A stretch of DNA of 64,000 nt from Phycisphaerales bacterium (GCA_020852275.1 JADZBE010000004.1:1-64000); one strand, 5' to 3'. Positions 8,606 through 18,273 are shown, numbered from the stretch's first letter. Program-made: numbers and translations. Notes: generated by a model from the sequence alone, not told the origin.

Positions 8606-9367
8606 GGGTGAGGAATGGACCTCCTCTCCCCCCTCCCCGCGGGAGGGGGCAGGGAGATGGCGTCCGGAAGTAAGCAAGCCGGAATTCGCACGGCGACGGA
8701 TCGGATTCATCCGCAGATTGCGCTGATTACGCAGATGCAGAATGGGCCGAATACGCGGATGCGCATGAAAAGCCGAGGCGCCCAGGCGGCGTGACTCGTG
8801 ACGGGCAGGTGGGGGCTGCAACGTGCGGTTCGGCCTTGCGGCGTGCAACGCGGCGCGGCTGCCGGCAACTCCACCTAGGCCTAAAAGCCCGCTCCCGTCC
8901 GCACTCGGCTTCGCCCCGGCGCGGCTGGCGCAATCCGGCTACAATCGACGGCAAAACGAGAATCGCCCCGCGCGTGCGATTCGGTCTGATCGCGCCATTG
9001 CGGCCGCTTCTTGCCCTGCTTTCGCGCATCGCGGCTTCTTGAGTTCACGGCCTTGTTCCGATAAACTGTTGTACAGCGCTGTCTTGTGAAGCCAGCTCTG
9101 AGATTGCTGGAGGCGGCGCGGACAGGGTTGAAGCGATGGGTAGGCGCTGGAGGCGGGTTTGCGCGTTGGGTTCGCTGGGTTTGGGCTTGCCGTAGACAGC
9201 TTCCTGGATCGCGCACCTCTGTTGCCTGTTGCCTGCGAAGAGCCGCTTTCCTACGAGCACGGCTTGGATGGTTGCTGGTTCGCTTCCTTACGGGCGCGGC
9301 TCTGATGGGCGGCTCTGATGAGTTGATGGTCTGGCGGCGAGGGCGTTGAGTTTTTTGGGAGAATGCC
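8606..9367. other. gene-less stretch with degenerate repeats
   Basis: About 760 bp without a credible gene. It holds a C-run/G-run hairpin at 8627-8657 (also seen near 63745), a CGCAGATTGCGCTGATTACGC phrase near 8700, and near 9215-9310 reverse-strand copies of two dispersed elements: CAACAGGCAAC phrases and the AGCCGCGCCCGTAAGGAAGC hairpin. The latter two also occur together at 47920-47985 and 60165-60320. Confidence 0.55.
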
Positions 9368-11602
9368 ATGTCGCGCACTTGGGGTTTGACGGCGTTGATC
9401 GTGGGGCTGGGCGGGTTCTCGCTTTCGGCGAGGGGGGACATTGTCATCACCCTTCGCGCGGAGGACGCGGACGGCAACGAAGTGACGCAGCCGGTGGCGG
9501 CCGGGGCGCAGCTCTTCGTGGGAATCTACCTGTCCGGGTCGGGCGTCGATAACCCGCTGGTGAACCTGCGCTACCTGCAGTTCGACTTCGCGGACAGCGG
9601 CCCGGGGCTGGCGCTGGACGACTTCGAGTGGCGGCTGACGGACGCGGGCATCGTCTCTGACACGCTCTATTTTCGGGATGACAGCCTCTTCCCCGCGGCG
9701 GTCAGCGCGGTGTACACCAAGCTGGAAACGGACCAGGACGGCGACGGCGACATCGACGACGACGTCAGTCCGTTCTTCATCATCAGCCTCAGCGATGAGC
9801 CGGCGCGCGTGGCGCGCGTGGCGATCACCGCCAACGCGACGGACACGATCGACGTGACGCGCCATGAAACCGGCGACGACGACGAGGCGGATCGCGGCGT
9901 CCGCTTCCTCGCGCGGTTCACTTCGCCGAAGACGTTCCGCCGTCTGTTCGACAACGTCAAGGGCGGCACGCTGACGGTTCAGGTCGAGGGCGGGACCACG
10001 GCGCCGAACGACGCCTGCGCCGACGCGATCACCATCGCCGACGGCGTCACGGAGTTCGACATCGCCAACGCCACGACGGACGGCCCGGCCGAACCGGCAT
10101 GTGAGTTCTGCTGCGGCAACGATCAGATCGACAGCGACGTGTGGTATCGCTACACGTCCTCGTGCGACGGGACGCTGACGGTGGACCTGTGCGGAAGCAC
10201 GGCGGACACGCGGCTGGCGGTGTATCCGGATGCGTGCCCGACGGAGGGCGGGTCGTCGCTGGCGTGCAACGACGACCTGTGCGGGCTGCAATCGCGCGTG
10301 GTCTTCGAGACGACGGCGGGCACGGCGTATCTGATCCGCGTGGGCACTTTCCAGGGAAGCATCGGCAAGGGCGTGCTCAACGTGGCCTGCGCTGAAGAAG
10401 AATGCTCATCGGGCTGCCCGCTGAGCAACATCGGCGACGGCGTGTGCGACGCGGCGTGCAACGTCGAGGCCTGCGAGTTCGACGGCGGCGACTGCTCCGG
10501 CGGCGGCGGTGGGGGTGGCGGCGGCGGGGGTGGCGGCGGGGGCGGGTCGGCCGTGCTGAACACGCTGGCCGTCAGCCCATCGACGTTCACCCTCGGCGTG
10601 GGCGGCACGCAGCAGCTCACGGTGATCGGCACGTACTCCGACGGCTCGGTCCAGGACTTGACCGCCTCGTCCAAGGGTACGACGTACGCAACCTCGGGCA
10701 ACTTCGTCACGGTCAGCGGGGAGGGTCTCGTCACCGGCGCCGAAGTCGGCGAGGCCACCATCACGGTGACCAACGGCGCGGTCCAGGCGTCGGCCACGGC
10801 GACGGTCTCTCTCAACCCGCCGAACGTCACGCTCGAGTCGCTGATCGTCAACCCGGATGTGTTCACGATTTCAAGCCTGGAAGGCACGGTGCAACTGCGC
10901 GTCACGGGCACGTTCTCTGACGACAGCGAGCGCGATCTGACGCCGGCTGCGACGGGCACGACCTACGCTTCGAGCGATGAAGCGGTGGCGACGGTCGGCG
11001 TGGACGGTCTGGTCACGCCGGGCACGGCCAACGGCACGGCGACGATCACGATCACGAATGATGATGCCAGCACCACGGCGGCCGCGACCGTGGCGATTGA
11101 AGATCGTCCTCCGCCGGGCTGCGAGGGCGAGACGATCACGCTGGACAGCATCGAGTTCACGATCGAAAGCCTGACGATTGACGAGAACGAGGACATCCAG
11201 CTCGTGCTGCTGGGCGTCAACTGCGACGGCACGACGCGCCAGAACCTGCAAACGTCGGATGACAGCTCGTTTGCGTCGTCGAACGAGGACGTGGCGACGG
11301 TGACCGACGCGGGCGTTCTTACGACGGTGTCGGAGGGCGAGGTGGACATCACCGCGACGGTCGGCGACCTGACGGCCACGCTGCACGTGACCGTGCTTCC
11401 GGTGGACGCGCCGCCGGGCCAGAACGAGAACGACAACACGGGCGGCAACACGAACCTCAACGACGGCGGCGGCGAAGGCACGGGCGGGTGCCCTGGCGGC
11501 GCGCCGTGCGGAACGATGGGGTTTGTGGAAACGCTCGGGCTGACGCTGGGGTTCTACGGTCTGAGGCGTGCGCCGCGGCGGCGTCGCGGAAAGGCGGTTT
11601 AG
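9368..11602 (+). CDS. multidomain secreted protein with PPC, Notch-type LNR and Big_2 domains
   Basis: A 744-aa exported protein. A signal peptide (residues 1-20, ends ARGD) is followed by a beta-sandwich region of about 180 residues, a PPC-like domain (NDACADAITIADG ... DVWYRYTSSCDGTLTVDLC), and an LNR-like module CPLSNIGDGVCDAACN ... CEFDGGDC. Then come an uninterrupted run of about 16 Gly, three Big_2-like domains (LNTLAVSPSTFTLGVGGTQQ, LESLIVNPDVF and LDSIEFTIESLTI starts), and an Asn-rich linker. The end is CPGGAPCG plus a hydrophobic stretch and RRAPRRRRGK, a layout like C-terminal sorting tails. GGGAG lies before the ATG. It is probably a cell-surface adhesion or matrix protein. The LNR module is unusual in bacteria. 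Confidence 0.85.
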   Translation: MSRTWGLTALIVGLGGFSLSARGDIVITLRAEDADGNEVTQPVAAGAQLFVGIYLSGSGVDNPLVNLRYLQFDFADSGPGLALDDFEWRLTDAGIVSDTLYFRDDSLFPAAVSAVYTKLETDQDGDGDIDDDVSPFFIISLSDEPARVARVAITANATDTIDVTRHETGDDDEADRGVRFLARFTSPKTFRRLFDNVKGGTLTVQVEGGTTAPNDACADAITIADGVTEFDIANATTDGPAEPACEFCCGNDQIDSDVWYRYTSSCDGTLTVDLCGSTADTRLAVYPDACPTEGGSSLACNDDLCGLQSRVVFETTAGTAYLIRVGTFQGSIGKGVLNVACAEEECSSGCPLSNIGDGVCDAACNVEACEFDGGDCSGGGGGGGGGGGGGGGGSAVLNTLAVSPSTFTLGVGGTQQLTVIGTYSDGSVQDLTASSKGTTYATSGNFVTVSGEGLVTGAEVGEATITVTNGAVQASATATVSLNPPNVTLESLIVNPDVFTISSLEGTVQLRVTGTFSDDSERDLTPAATGTTYASSDEAVATVGVDGLVTPGTANGTATITITNDDASTTAAATVAIEDRPPPGCEGETITLDSIEFTIESLTIDENEDIQLVLLGVNCDGTTRQNLQTSDDSSFASSNEDVATVTDAGVLTTVSEGEVDITATVGDLTATLHVTVLPVDAPPGQNENDNTGGNTNLNDGGGEGTGGCPGGAPCGTMGFVETLGLTLGFYGLRRAPRRRRGKAV

Positions 11603-11992
11603 CCGGCGTCGGAAGCGAAACTTGTTGAGAAGCGACCGACCGCGGGAGCACGGAGGAACCGGGCTTCCGCGGTCGGTTTCCTTTGGCGGGGATCGCGGCT
11701 CGCCGACGTTCCGTCAGCGGCGGCGTAGGGCGCGAAGTTCCTTGCAGGGTCGAGATGGGTCGCTATGTTAGGCGCAGCAGGATCCGCCGCGCGAGGGATG
11801 CCGCTCCGGAGGCGGTTTGCCGCTTCGGCCGCGGCTCGCTTCGCGCCGGGCCGGCGTCAGGAGCGAATCTGAAAGCTCGTGAAGGAGGTGGGGTCGGGCG
11901 GGCACATGTTGCCGCTTGTCCGTGGCCGAGACGGGTTCGATCCCCGTGCCGGACTTCCTTCGCGGTGTACACAACCGGAATGGAGGCAAGTC
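11603..11992. other. gene-less stretch before the ACT gene
   Basis: About 390 bp with no convincing gene. It contains a tRNA-like T-arm (ACGGG TTCGATC CCCGT at about 11930-11946) with a near-complementary seven-base acceptor pair, but no room for a D-arm, so it is not called as a tRNA. Confidence 0.55.
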
Positions 11993-12448
11993 ATGGAAAA
12001 GGTCACTCAGTTCTCGATCTTCCTCGCCAACAAGGCGGGCGTGCTCTCACGCATTTTTCGGGAGATGGCCAAGGCGAAGGTTAACATCTCCGCGCTGGCG
12101 ATGATGGACGCGGCCGAGCACGGCGTGCTGCGCCTGGTCACCGAGGACGCCGAGACCGCGCGGCGGACGCTGGGCGGGCTGAACCTGCCGATCACGGAGA
12201 CGGATTGCCTGGCCATTACCCTCGCCAACCGCCCCGGCGCGGTGGCGGACGTCTGCGAAAGGCTGGCGAGCGAGCACATCAACGTCAGCTATCTGTACTG
12301 CACCACGGGCGCGTCAGGCGGCAAGACGATCGCGGTGCTGAAGGTCCCCGAGATCAAGAAGGCGATGAAGGTGCTGGAAAACCACAAGCCCGGCACGCGC
12401 GACAAGAAACCGTCGGTCCGCAGCCCGCGAGTCCTGACCCGGCGCTAA
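11993..12448 (+). CDS. tandem ACT domain protein
   Basis: A 151-aa protein made of two ACT modules. The first begins VTQFSIFLANKAGVLSRIFREMA and the second LAITLANRPGAVADVCERLA; each shows the Gly and hydrophobic pattern at the ligand-binding loop (NKAG and NRPG). ACT modules bind amino acids and regulate enzymes. Standalone tandem ACT proteins of this size are widespread but of unassigned role. The start was chosen at the ATG with GGAGG nine bases upstream; a longer frame upstream lacks ACT similarity. A basic tail (RDKKPSVRSPRVLTRR) follows. It stands alone, with no biosynthetic gene nearby. Confidence 0.85.
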   Translation: MEKVTQFSIFLANKAGVLSRIFREMAKAKVNISALAMMDAAEHGVLRLVTEDAETARRTLGGLNLPITETDCLAITLANRPGAVADVCERLASEHINVSYLYCTTGASGGKTIAVLKVPEIKKAMKVLENHKPGTRDKKPSVRSPRVLTRR

Positions 12449-12506
12449 TACGGGACGTCTCCAATTGGGATCGCGCGCCGTCGGCGCCGCGCCCGCCCAA
12501 TCAGAA

Positions 12507-12526
12507 CCCCTCACGCAAGTGAGGGG
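12507..12526. terminator. CCCCTCAC-GCAA-GTGAGGGG hairpin after the ACT gene
   Basis: A perfect 8-bp stem with a GCAA loop, followed by TCTTCCTC, 58 bp after the ACT stop. A near copy (CCTCAC-GCCA-GTGAGG, 42573-42588) lies before dapA and is preceded by the same CAGAACC, so this may be a dispersed hairpin that also serves as a weak terminator. Confidence 0.55.
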
Positions 12527-12565
12527 TCTTCCTCGAAACACCTGACCGCCCTAACAGCCCGTAAT

Positions 12566-12641
12566 GGGACCCGAAATCGGACATGGAGCCCGGCACCCAA
12601 GGTGCAGGGTTCAGGGTTCCAGGGGGGACCCGAAATCGGAC
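12566..12641. repeat. direct repeat GGGACCCGAAATCGGAC, two copies 59 bp apart
   Basis: Identical 17-mers at 12566 and 12625 are separated by a GGTGCAGGGTTCAGGGTTCC stretch. They are non-coding, in the gap between the ACT and hydrolase genes. Their function is unknown. Confidence 0.7.
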
Positions 12642-12693
12642 AGGAGGCGCGTCACCCCCGCGCAGCCGAGGTCTAGTCTGCCCGAAGAAGTCG

Positions 12694-12751
12694 CTGGATT
12701 CCCGCCTGCGCGGGCACGCCGAAGCGGATTCCGGCCTGCGCGGGAATGACG
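12694..12751. repeat. REP-like GGATTCCCGCCTGCGCGGG elements, two copies
   Basis: These are two copies of the palindromic element seen six times in the window (core TTCCCGCGCAGGCGGGAA in the other orientation), here side by side in the same orientation before the hydrolase gene. The gap of about 520 bp between ACT and hydrolase genes holds no other gene. Confidence 0.8.
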
Positions 12752-12967
12752 ACTGTCGCCTTTCACCACGGGCTGTTAGCCGGCATCGCCGTGTGACACA
12801 CTTCCCCGTAGTGCAGGCCGGAATGCACAAGGGCAGACAGCTTCCAACAGCTCCACGATGCCCCGGCGAGCCTCGCGCGGTATCGTGAGCGTGAGTGGAT
12901 TCGGTTTCGGCAACGCGATTTGTGGGTTGATCGTGCCGAGCGCCGCTCACCACCGGGAGGACGTGTC

Positions 12968-15478
12968 ATGCAACGACCGGGAATGCTGGAATGGATCTGG
13001 AGGGTTCTTCTTGTCTGCGCTTTCAGTGGAAGCGTCGGGTCGGCGGGCTTGCAGCAGGATCAGCCGCCGGTTGCCGAGGCGGCCGTGGACAAGGGGCTTC
13101 CGGTCTCCATGGCGGGCTTCGAGGACACGGGCGTGTTCTTTCTCTTTAAAGGGGAAGACCGCATCGTGACTTCCACGTTCGACTGGCAGAAGGACGGGAG
13201 TTTCAAGTCGGAGAACGTGCTGGCGCTGGCGGGGCAGCAGGTGCGCTTCGGCTTCAAGTACACGCCCGACGCGGACGGTCGGTTCCTCAAGATCGACATC
13301 GACCAGCCGCAGGGACCGGCCACCGTCGAGCGCGACGGCTCGACGGCGCGCATCACGTTCAAGGAAACCAAGCTCCACGTGACCTTCAAGCCGGATACGA
13401 TCCTCTTCGAAAACTTCTCGCCGGCACTGATGGCGCTGGCGGTGAAACGATATGATCGCGCCAGAGGCGGAGACCAGAAGCTAAGCGTGTTCGTGGTGGG
13501 GCAGGCGATCGTGGACGCTTCGATCGAGTATCAGGACACGATCGAGCGCACGGTAGGCGGACGCGACTTGAAGCTCGACCGGTTCATGTACCACTTCCCC
13601 GGTGTGGACATACAGATCTGGGCGGAGGAGAACGGGAGGGTCCTGCTGGGGGACGTGCCTTCGCAGCGAGCCGCTTACGTGCGCGAGGGCTTTGAGGCGC
13701 TGCGCGTCGAGCCGGAGACGGACCCGCTGATCTCCAAGCCGACGTTTGAAGTGGTCGAGCAGCGCGGCGTGAGCGTGCCCATGCGCGACGGCGTGGCGCT
13801 TTCGACGGATTTGTATTTGCCCAAAACGGATAAGAAAGCGCCGGCCATTCTGATCCGCACGCCTTACAAGAAGGAAATGGGAGAACTGGACGGCAAGCAC
13901 TACGCGCGCCGCGGGTATGTCGTGGCCATACAGGACTGCCGCGGGAGGTTCGGCTCTGCGGGAACGTGGGAGCCGTTCGTCAATGAGAAACCGGACGGGT
14001 ATGACACGGTTGAATGGCTGGCGGCGCAGCCGTGGTGCAGCGGCAAGGTGGGAATGATCGGCGGATCGTATCTGGGCTGGGTGCAGTGGTGGGCGGCCAG
14101 CCAGAACCCTCCACACCTGGTCACCATTATTCCCAATGTCTCGCCGCCGGATCCGTTTTACAACATCCCATATGAATACGGATCGTTTTTTCTCCTCGGC
14201 GCGATCTGGTGGGCCGATGTGGTGGAGCAGGAGGCCACGGGCGATCTTTCCGGCGCGGTGATGAGCAAGATTTCGGAGAAGAAATACGGGAAGCTGCTCA
14301 GCGCTCTGCCCGTCATGGATCTCGACAAGGCCGTGCTCGGCAAAGAGAACAAATCCTGGCGGACGTGGATCGAGCACAACACCAGTGATGAATACTGGGC
14401 GCGCGCGAATTTCCATGACTCGCTGAAGAGCACGCGCATTCCCGTCCTTCACCAGTCCGGATGGTTCGACGGCGACGGCATCGGCTCCAAACTGAATTAC
14501 GCCGCCATGGCCTCCCACGGACATCCGAACCAGAAGCTCATTCTGGGGCCCTGGGGTCATCAAAGCGAGGCGTCGCGGCGCATCGGGGATTGGGACTTCG
14601 GTCCACAGGCGGCGATCGATCTACCGCGAGAGTATCTGCGATGGTTTGACTACTGGCTGAAAGGCGTGGATAATGGCATCACGAAGGAGCCTCTCGTCCG
14701 GCTGTTTGTCATGAACTCCAACCAATGGGTGACCGGCGACAAATACCCGCTGCCGCAAACAAAGTTCGAGAAGTGGCACTTGTCCGGCGGGGGCGATGCC
14801 AATAGTTCCAACGGAGATGGCAAGCTGACGCGCGAGCTGCCCCCGGCGGACTCGCCTCCGGACACATACACCTACGACCCCGCGGACCCGACGCCGAACC
14901 CCTCCTATTATGAGGAAACCGACGAGGAAGCGAAGCGCGAGAAGTCACAGGAGGAGGTCAAGAAGATCGCCAAGGAGCATCGCAACAAGATCACGGCGCA
15001 GCGCCAGGACATGCTGGTTTATACCACGGAGCCGTTCGAGGCGGAGTATTCATTTGCCGGCCCCGTCTCAGGCGTTCTGTACGCATCGACCACGGCGAAA
15101 GACACGGATTGGTTTGCCCGACTGGCGCTGGTCGAGGTCGACGGGGAAGTGACGCCGCTCGTGGAGAGCCGGCTGCGGGCGCGATATCGCGAGTCGATGA
15201 GCAAGCCGGAGCTGTTGGAACCGGGAAAGACCTATGCGTATGCTCTGGATTTGTGGCAGACGGGAATCACCGTGAAGAAGGGTCAGCGGCTGCGCGTGGA
15301 GATTGCGTCCGCGGATTTTCCGTTGTTTTCGCGCAACCTTAACACGGGCGGGCACAACGAGAAGGAGACGAACTTCATCAAGGCGGAGCAGACAGTGTTT
15401 CACGACGCCGGGCGTCCATCCCATGTGCTGTTGCCGATGATCCCGACGCCAAGCGGCGCGGGGGGCGAAGCGAAGTAG
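12968..15478 (+). CDS. CocE/NonD family (X-Pro dipeptidyl-peptidase S15-like) hydrolase, exported
   Basis: An 836-aa protein with a signal peptide-like start (residues 1-25), a family-atypical N-terminal domain of about 240 residues, and then the S15/CocE alpha/beta hydrolase. The catalytic triad is visible: Ser367 in GGSYLG, Asp501 in GWFDGDG and His531 in GPWGHQSE. The hydrolase opens with VPMRDGVALSTDLYLP, the usual entry of CocE enzymes. After a charged insert (DEEAKREKSQEEVKK, about 655-680) comes the jelly-roll domain (GPVSGVLYAST ... TGITVKKGQRLRVEIAS). Such enzymes cleave esters, beta-lactams or N-terminal Xaa-Pro. The substrate cannot be told. The ATG was chosen for GGAGG upstream and the signal peptide. 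Confidence 0.92.
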   Translation: MQRPGMLEWIWRVLLVCAFSGSVGSAGLQQDQPPVAEAAVDKGLPVSMAGFEDTGVFFLFKGEDRIVTSTFDWQKDGSFKSENVLALAGQQVRFGFKYTPDADGRFLKIDIDQPQGPATVERDGSTARITFKETKLHVTFKPDTILFENFSPALMALAVKRYDRARGGDQKLSVFVVGQAIVDASIEYQDTIERTVGGRDLKLDRFMYHFPGVDIQIWAEENGRVLLGDVPSQRAAYVREGFEALRVEPETDPLISKPTFEVVEQRGVSVPMRDGVALSTDLYLPKTDKKAPAILIRTPYKKEMGELDGKHYARRGYVVAIQDCRGRFGSAGTWEPFVNEKPDGYDTVEWLAAQPWCSGKVGMIGGSYLGWVQWWAASQNPPHLVTIIPNVSPPDPFYNIPYEYGSFFLLGAIWWADVVEQEATGDLSGAVMSKISEKKYGKLLSALPVMDLDKAVLGKENKSWRTWIEHNTSDEYWARANFHDSLKSTRIPVLHQSGWFDGDGIGSKLNYAAMASHGHPNQKLILGPWGHQSEASRRIGDWDFGPQAAIDLPREYLRWFDYWLKGVDNGITKEPLVRLFVMNSNQWVTGDKYPLPQTKFEKWHLSGGGDANSSNGDGKLTRELPPADSPPDTYTYDPADPTPNPSYYEETDEEAKREKSQEEVKKIAKEHRNKITAQRQDMLVYTTEPFEAEYSFAGPVSGVLYASTTAKDTDWFARLALVEVDGEVTPLVESRLRARYRESMSKPELLEPGKTYAYALDLWQTGITVKKGQRLRVEIASADFPLFSRNLNTGGHNEKETNFIKAEQTVFHDAGRPSHVLLPMIPTPSGAGGEAK

Positions 15479-15517
15479 AGGCCGTTTTCCGGGTCGGCTC
15501 ACAAAGGACCGCAATTG

Positions 15518-15610
15518 CGGATTTGGGATTTCGGATTCTATGCTTCAGATTTCGGATTTGGGATTTCGGATTTTGGATTTTGGATTTCAGATTTCAGATT
15601 GCAGATTTTA
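15518..15610. repeat. GGATTTCGGATTTGGGATT simple repeat
   Basis: About 90 bp of six- to eight-base phrases (GATTTCG, GATTTGG, GATTTCA) between two convergent genes. It is strongly AT-biased compared with its surroundings. The gap 15479-15765 holds no gene. Confidence 0.85.
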
Positions 15611-15765
15611 AACCTGACAGGTAAGGTTTGAAATCGGGGGTGAAGGGCCGCTCTCGCAAGTTCCCTCGGCGGTCCCTAAACAAGAATGTGGACACGCGCC
15701 GGTTTCCCATTCCGGCGCGTGTCCACTGTTTTCAAGCACAGCGCAGACCGATGCCGTCCTGCCGC

Positions 15766-16668
15766 TTATGGGCAGTTCGCGCCGGCCTCGATGTTGCAGC
15801 CGGACACCGTCACGGTGCCGCTGGCCGCCGGGCACTGCTTGGCGACGGCCTTGCCGCGGCTGTTGGCGACGCTCTGAATGCAGGCGCCGTCCGGCATGGA
15901 GAAGCCATAAGAGTTCCCGGCAATGACGTTCTTGAGGATGGCCTTGAGGTAACAACCGCATGTCTTGGTCTTGGTGCGGGTCTTGAGCGTCGCGCCGCCG
16001 GGGCATTCATCGCTGCCGCAGGCGGTGCCGTACGTGTGGTCGTTGAGGATCGGGCTCCAAGACCAATTCGTGTGGGTCAGCCGCACGCTGCCGATCCCGG
16101 CGTTGTGGTGGAAACCCACGAAGAGCGGCGAGGCGTCGCCCGGGATGCTCACGGTCATGGAGCCGATCGGCGCCCCAGCCGTGTCATACACGTCCACGAC
16201 CGCGTTGTCGCCATAACCGCTGAACGCCAGCACGTCCACGCCCATGGCCTGGGTGAACGCGTCGTACCGGATCAGGATCGTGTTGTCGCCCGAGTTGCCC
16301 AGGATCGTCCGCGTGGGCAGGCTGAAGTAGCCGTTGCCGTTCCACTGCAAATCAGACGTGGTCAGGTAGCTCGCGCCGTCGTTGACCAGCCCAGGACCCT
16401 GACCCTCGTAGATCGTGGTTTCGTCCAGCACCGTATTCGCATTGCTCGTGGCGCCGCCGTCGGCAATGCTGAAGGCCTCAAAATCATCCGTCGTACCTCC
16501 GCCGCCCAGCAGGGTGTTAAGCTCCGCGCGGCTGCCGAGGAAGCCCGCGGGCATGACGGTGCCGTCCTGCGGCGGAACAGCGTGCATCCCCGGGTCGCCA
16601 AAGGGCGCCACGTTCTGCGCCCAGACCGGCGCCGCAAGCAACAACAGAGCACAGGTCAGTTTCCTCAT
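15766..16668 (-). CDS. secreted beta-rich protein with Cys-rich C-terminus
   Basis: A 300-aa protein that begins MRKLTCALLLLAAPVWAQ, a clear signal peptide, with GGAGGG ten bases upstream of the ATG. Residues 40-215 look like a single beta-sandwich of the kind found in planctomycete exported proteins (DDFEAFSIADGGATS ... VDVLAFSGYGDNAVVDVYD ... SPLFVGFHHNAGIGSVRLTH). The last 80 residues contain eight Cys (ACGSDECPGG, KTCGCYLKAILKN, and later single ones) and a Lys-Thr-rich stretch. No membrane anchor is seen, so it is probably released. Unknown function. Confidence 0.8.
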   Translation of the reverse strand: MRKLTCALLLLAAPVWAQNVAPFGDPGMHAVPPQDGTVMPAGFLGSRAELNTLLGGGGTTDDFEAFSIADGGATSNANTVLDETTIYEGQGPGLVNDGASYLTTSDLQWNGNGYFSLPTRTILGNSGDNTILIRYDAFTQAMGVDVLAFSGYGDNAVVDVYDTAGAPIGSMTVSIPGDASPLFVGFHHNAGIGSVRLTHTNWSWSPILNDHTYGTACGSDECPGGATLKTRTKTKTCGCYLKAILKNVIAGNSYGFSMPDGACIQSVANSRGKAVAKQCPAASGTVTVSGCNIEAGANCP

Positions 16669-16863
16669 GATCGTCCCTCCTCGAAATTCGTTCGTGGGAT
16701 CCACCCCGACATCCGACGCGGATGCCTCAATCCTCCTGGCAGGCGGGCCGACGAAACGATGAGGATCCAGTATACCCACTCTTCGGTCCGATGCGCGAAG
16801 ATCGCATGATTTAATGGCTATCCCCAAGCTGGCACACCGTGGCGGAAGGCAACAGTCGTGGCT

Positions 16864-17037
16864 ACCGCGCAGGCGGGAATCCAGCTCCGTCATGCCCGCG
16901 AAGGCGGGAATCCAGACGATGGTTTGCGAGGAAGCACAAATCCAACGGTTCTCCCGGGGCGGACCGGACCCCCGCCTGCGCGAGGGTGACGAAGGCGCGG
17001 GCATGACGAGGGAGGGGGGGACGAAGGCGCGGGGATG
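16864..17037. repeat. REP-like elements in inverted arrangement
   Basis: Two copies of CGCAGGCGGGAATCCAG (16864-16884 and 16888-16915) face an inverted copy (ACCCCCGCCTGCGCGAGGGTGACG, about 16968-16992) and two GACGAAGGCGCGGG phrases. The surrounding gap 16669-17164 has no other recognisable feature. Confidence 0.8.
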
Positions 17038-17164
17038 ACGGGCCACAGCTCCGGTTTCGAGTTCCAGCACGGGGTGGTAGGAGAGCAGGTTGACCTTCGC
17101 GGGGCGGTGAAGCGCAGACCTCGGCGCTGGATGGCAGCCGCCATGTCCCCGCCTGACGAAGACT

Positions 17165-17983
17165 TCAACGCCGGTTCCGGCGGCGGAAGATGACCCACGG
17201 AACCACGGCGCCGAGCAGCACCAGCGTCGAAGGGCTGGGAGTCAGTGCGACGCGCGAGGAAGTCGAACCCGCATCGGTCGCCCCGGTCAGCGCCTGCGCC
17301 TGAAACTCCATCGCCGAAGCGAGGCGGTCCTGCGTCTGCTTGATTCCGGAAAGCGGCGTAAGCGGATTCTCCTGCCCGCTCCGCTCGAAGAACGGATCCA
17401 GCACCACGGCCGCGAGGTCCACGAAGATGTTGCCGGAGACGTTGATCGGTCCGGCGTCGGCGTCGAAGGTGTCGGACTGCGGTCCGTATGGGCCGTCGCT
17501 GGAGTAGTCATTGCGCGTCGAGTATCGCAGGCTCAGGTCGTAGAAGCCGAGTTGATCGACGGAGAGGTCGCCATCCAGCAGCAGGCTGCCCTCCAGTGTC
17601 GTGTCCTGCAAGCCCAGGCGCTGCGTGTACGCGTACGTCAGCGGCTGCGCCTGCCCCTGCGAGTTGATCGACGTGCCGAAGCTGATATCCACCGTGTGCA
17701 GCAGGCGGTTTCCGGTGTGGAACTCGAACGACACGGGACCGTTCAGCGTCAGTTCGCTGCGACCGAGGTCCACGGTCTGATTGGCGAAGTTCTGCGTCGC
17801 CAAAAAGTCGATGCCGCCGGTGAGCGGGTTCTCCTGACCGATGAGATCGAAGCCGAGGAAGTCCAGCGCGTAGGCCGCGTCGCCGAAGGCGAGATCGTTG
17901 ATGATGTCCGCCTTCAGCGCGGCGCCGGGGTGCGACGCGAGGAGGACGGCTCCCAGAACGGCGAGTGTGCCGGCACGTTTCAC
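17165..17983 (-). CDS. exported protein with PEP-CTERM-like sorting tail
   Basis: A 272-aa protein starting at GTG with AGGAG nine bases upstream. The N-terminus (KRAGTLAVLGAVLLASHPGAALKA) is a signal peptide. The mature part is beta-rich and low in Cys (FLGFDLIGQENPLTGG ... TVDLGRSELTLNG). The end PSPSTLVLLGAVVPWVIFRRRNRR has the PEP-CTERM layout: a Pro-Ser-rich motif, a hydrophobic helix and an Arg cluster. In known systems this tail is removed by exosortase at the cytoplasmic membrane. No exosortase is in the window. The motif reads PSPST rather than PEPST, which planctomycete proteins often vary. Confidence 0.8.
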   Translation of the reverse strand: MKRAGTLAVLGAVLLASHPGAALKADIINDLAFGDAAYALDFLGFDLIGQENPLTGGIDFLATQNFANQTVDLGRSELTLNGPVSFEFHTGNRLLHTVDISFGTSINSQGQAQPLTYAYTQRLGLQDTTLEGSLLLDGDLSVDQLGFYDLSLRYSTRNDYSSDGPYGPQSDTFDADAGPINVSGNIFVDLAAVVLDPFFERSGQENPLTPLSGIKQTQDRLASAMEFQAQALTGATDAGSTSSRVALTPSPSTLVLLGAVVPWVIFRRRNRR

Positions 17984-18171
17984 GGTCAAATCTCCTGATG
18001 CATTCTCCGCCCAAGAGGGCGAGAACGTGCCATCACGGTAGCCGAAGCGATCGCGCGCTTCAAGCAAGCCCCCCGTCGTAGAATCCACGGCGGCGACGGT
18101 GCTCGCAAAGGATATCGACGCATTCGAGGGGCGCTCTGCACACCGGCGCGAGGCCGATAGCCAAAATCGGG

Positions 18172-18240
18172 CAGGCCTCCGACCCGGCAGGGGGGCAGGC
18201 CTCCGACCCGGCAGGGGGGCAGGTCTCCGACCTGCCGCCA
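18172..18240. repeat. 24-bp tandem repeat CAGGCCTCCGACCCGGCAGG
   Basis: Two full units (18172-18195, 18196-18219) and one partial, ending CTCCGACCTGCC. Each unit contains a CAGG(C/T)C...CCTGCC style palindrome. They are non-coding, between the PEP-CTERM-like gene and ispF. Confidence 0.8.
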
Positions 18241-18273
18241 GTGAGTGCCATCGCTGCCGGCATGACGCGCAAT

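Noticed and set aside
11887..11955. tRNA-like fold with a good T-arm (ACGGG TTCGATC CCCGT) and a six-of-seven acceptor match
   Set aside because: The total length would be about 62 bases with no D-arm and no sound anticodon arm, and the acceptor has a mismatch. A tmRNA was considered but no 5' partner sequence was found upstream.
12507..12526. A strong rho-independent terminator
   Set aside because: The stem is good but only TCTTCCTC follows instead of a T-run, and a near copy occurs upstream of dapA, so a repeat origin is as likely.
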